This document shows, piece by piece, positions 60,561 through 60,561 of a stretch of DNA of 60,561 nt (positions are counted from its first letter, which is position 1; the number at the start of each line of letters is the position of its first letter). Location: NCBI GenBank assembly GCA_046262935.1, contig JBHELT010000019.1, forward strand, positions 1 through 60,561. The letters are read 5' to 3'. Below the pieces are notes generated by a model that was not told the origin of the DNA, made no database searches, and saw nothing but the letters and a program-made list of their open reading frames with translations. A program made the position numbers and the translations under genes. This stretch comes from JBHELT01 sp046262935 (lineage in GTDB: Bacteria > Actinomycetota > CADDZG01 > JAHWKV01).

Positions 60561-60561
60561 G

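Overview
The window reads as a chromosomal segment of an uncultured actinobacterium (Actinomycetota). Three things point there: the gene order thrS-HIT-pgsA-patA-pimA...pdxS-pdxT-yebC-ruvCAB-yajC-secDF-relA-hisS-aspS-rarA-alaS-ruvX-mltG-aroE...aroC-aroK-aroB-aroQ-pepQ-efp-nusB-pyrR-pyrB-pyrC-carA-carB, which is the conserved actinobacterial order; the phosphatidylinositol mannoside genes; and a BldC-type small HTH protein. Base composition is moderately GC-rich, and GTG and TTG starts are frequent. Nearly all genes lie on the minus strand. The exceptions are an HD-GYP response regulator, an EF-G paralogue, a small helical protein and a MidA-type methyltransferase. I see no tRNA, rRNA, CRISPR array, insertion sequence or prophage.

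Layout from left to right (transcription mostly right to left). 1-7.3 kb: the pyrimidine operon pyrR-pyrB-pyrC-carA-(tiny basic ORF)-carB, with a PyrR-type attenuator in its leader, preceded by nusB. 7.3-12.2 kb: efp, pepQ and the shikimate genes aroQ, aroB, aroK, aroC. 12.2-22.1 kb: a type IV pilus block (pilP-like, pilO, pilN, pilM, BldC-like regulator; then prepilin peptidase, pilT, pilB) followed by a small-GTPase/roadblock/PATAN module; it sits inside the housekeeping synteny between aroC and aroE. 22.1-34.3 kb: aroE, mltG, ruvX, alaS, rarA, aspS, hisS, dtd, relA. 34.3-38.8 kb: a signalling island (receiver, sensor kinase, anchored surface protein, H-box-only protein and a divergent HD-GYP regulator). 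38.8-46.2 kb: a fused secDF, yajC, ruvB-ruvA-ruvC, yebC, pdxT, pdxS. 46.3-49.4 kb: a DsrE-family gene with an in-frame TGA that looks like selenocysteine, a DUF3048 lipoprotein, htpX, lemA. 49.4-56.6 kb: pimA, patA, pgsA, a divergent EF-G-like gene, a HIT hydrolase, thrS. 56.6-60.6 kb: an exported metallopeptidase, a small helical protein, midA, a class I aldolase and an unidentified partial gene.

Most genes overlap by 1-11 nt or lie a few bases apart, so much of the window is probably translationally coupled. The most notable candidates are: (i) a DsrE-like selenoprotein with a UxxC motif and a bacterial SECIS-like hairpin; (ii) a Mgl/conservon-like GTPase-roadblock-PATAN module directly upstream of pilB-pilT, in which the PATAN protein carries a segment resembling the PilB N-terminus; (iii) a 36-37 aa, roughly half Lys/Arg protein coupled between carA and carB; (iv) leaderless-promoter geometry shared by two divergent genes; and (v) a probable CTG start for rarA.
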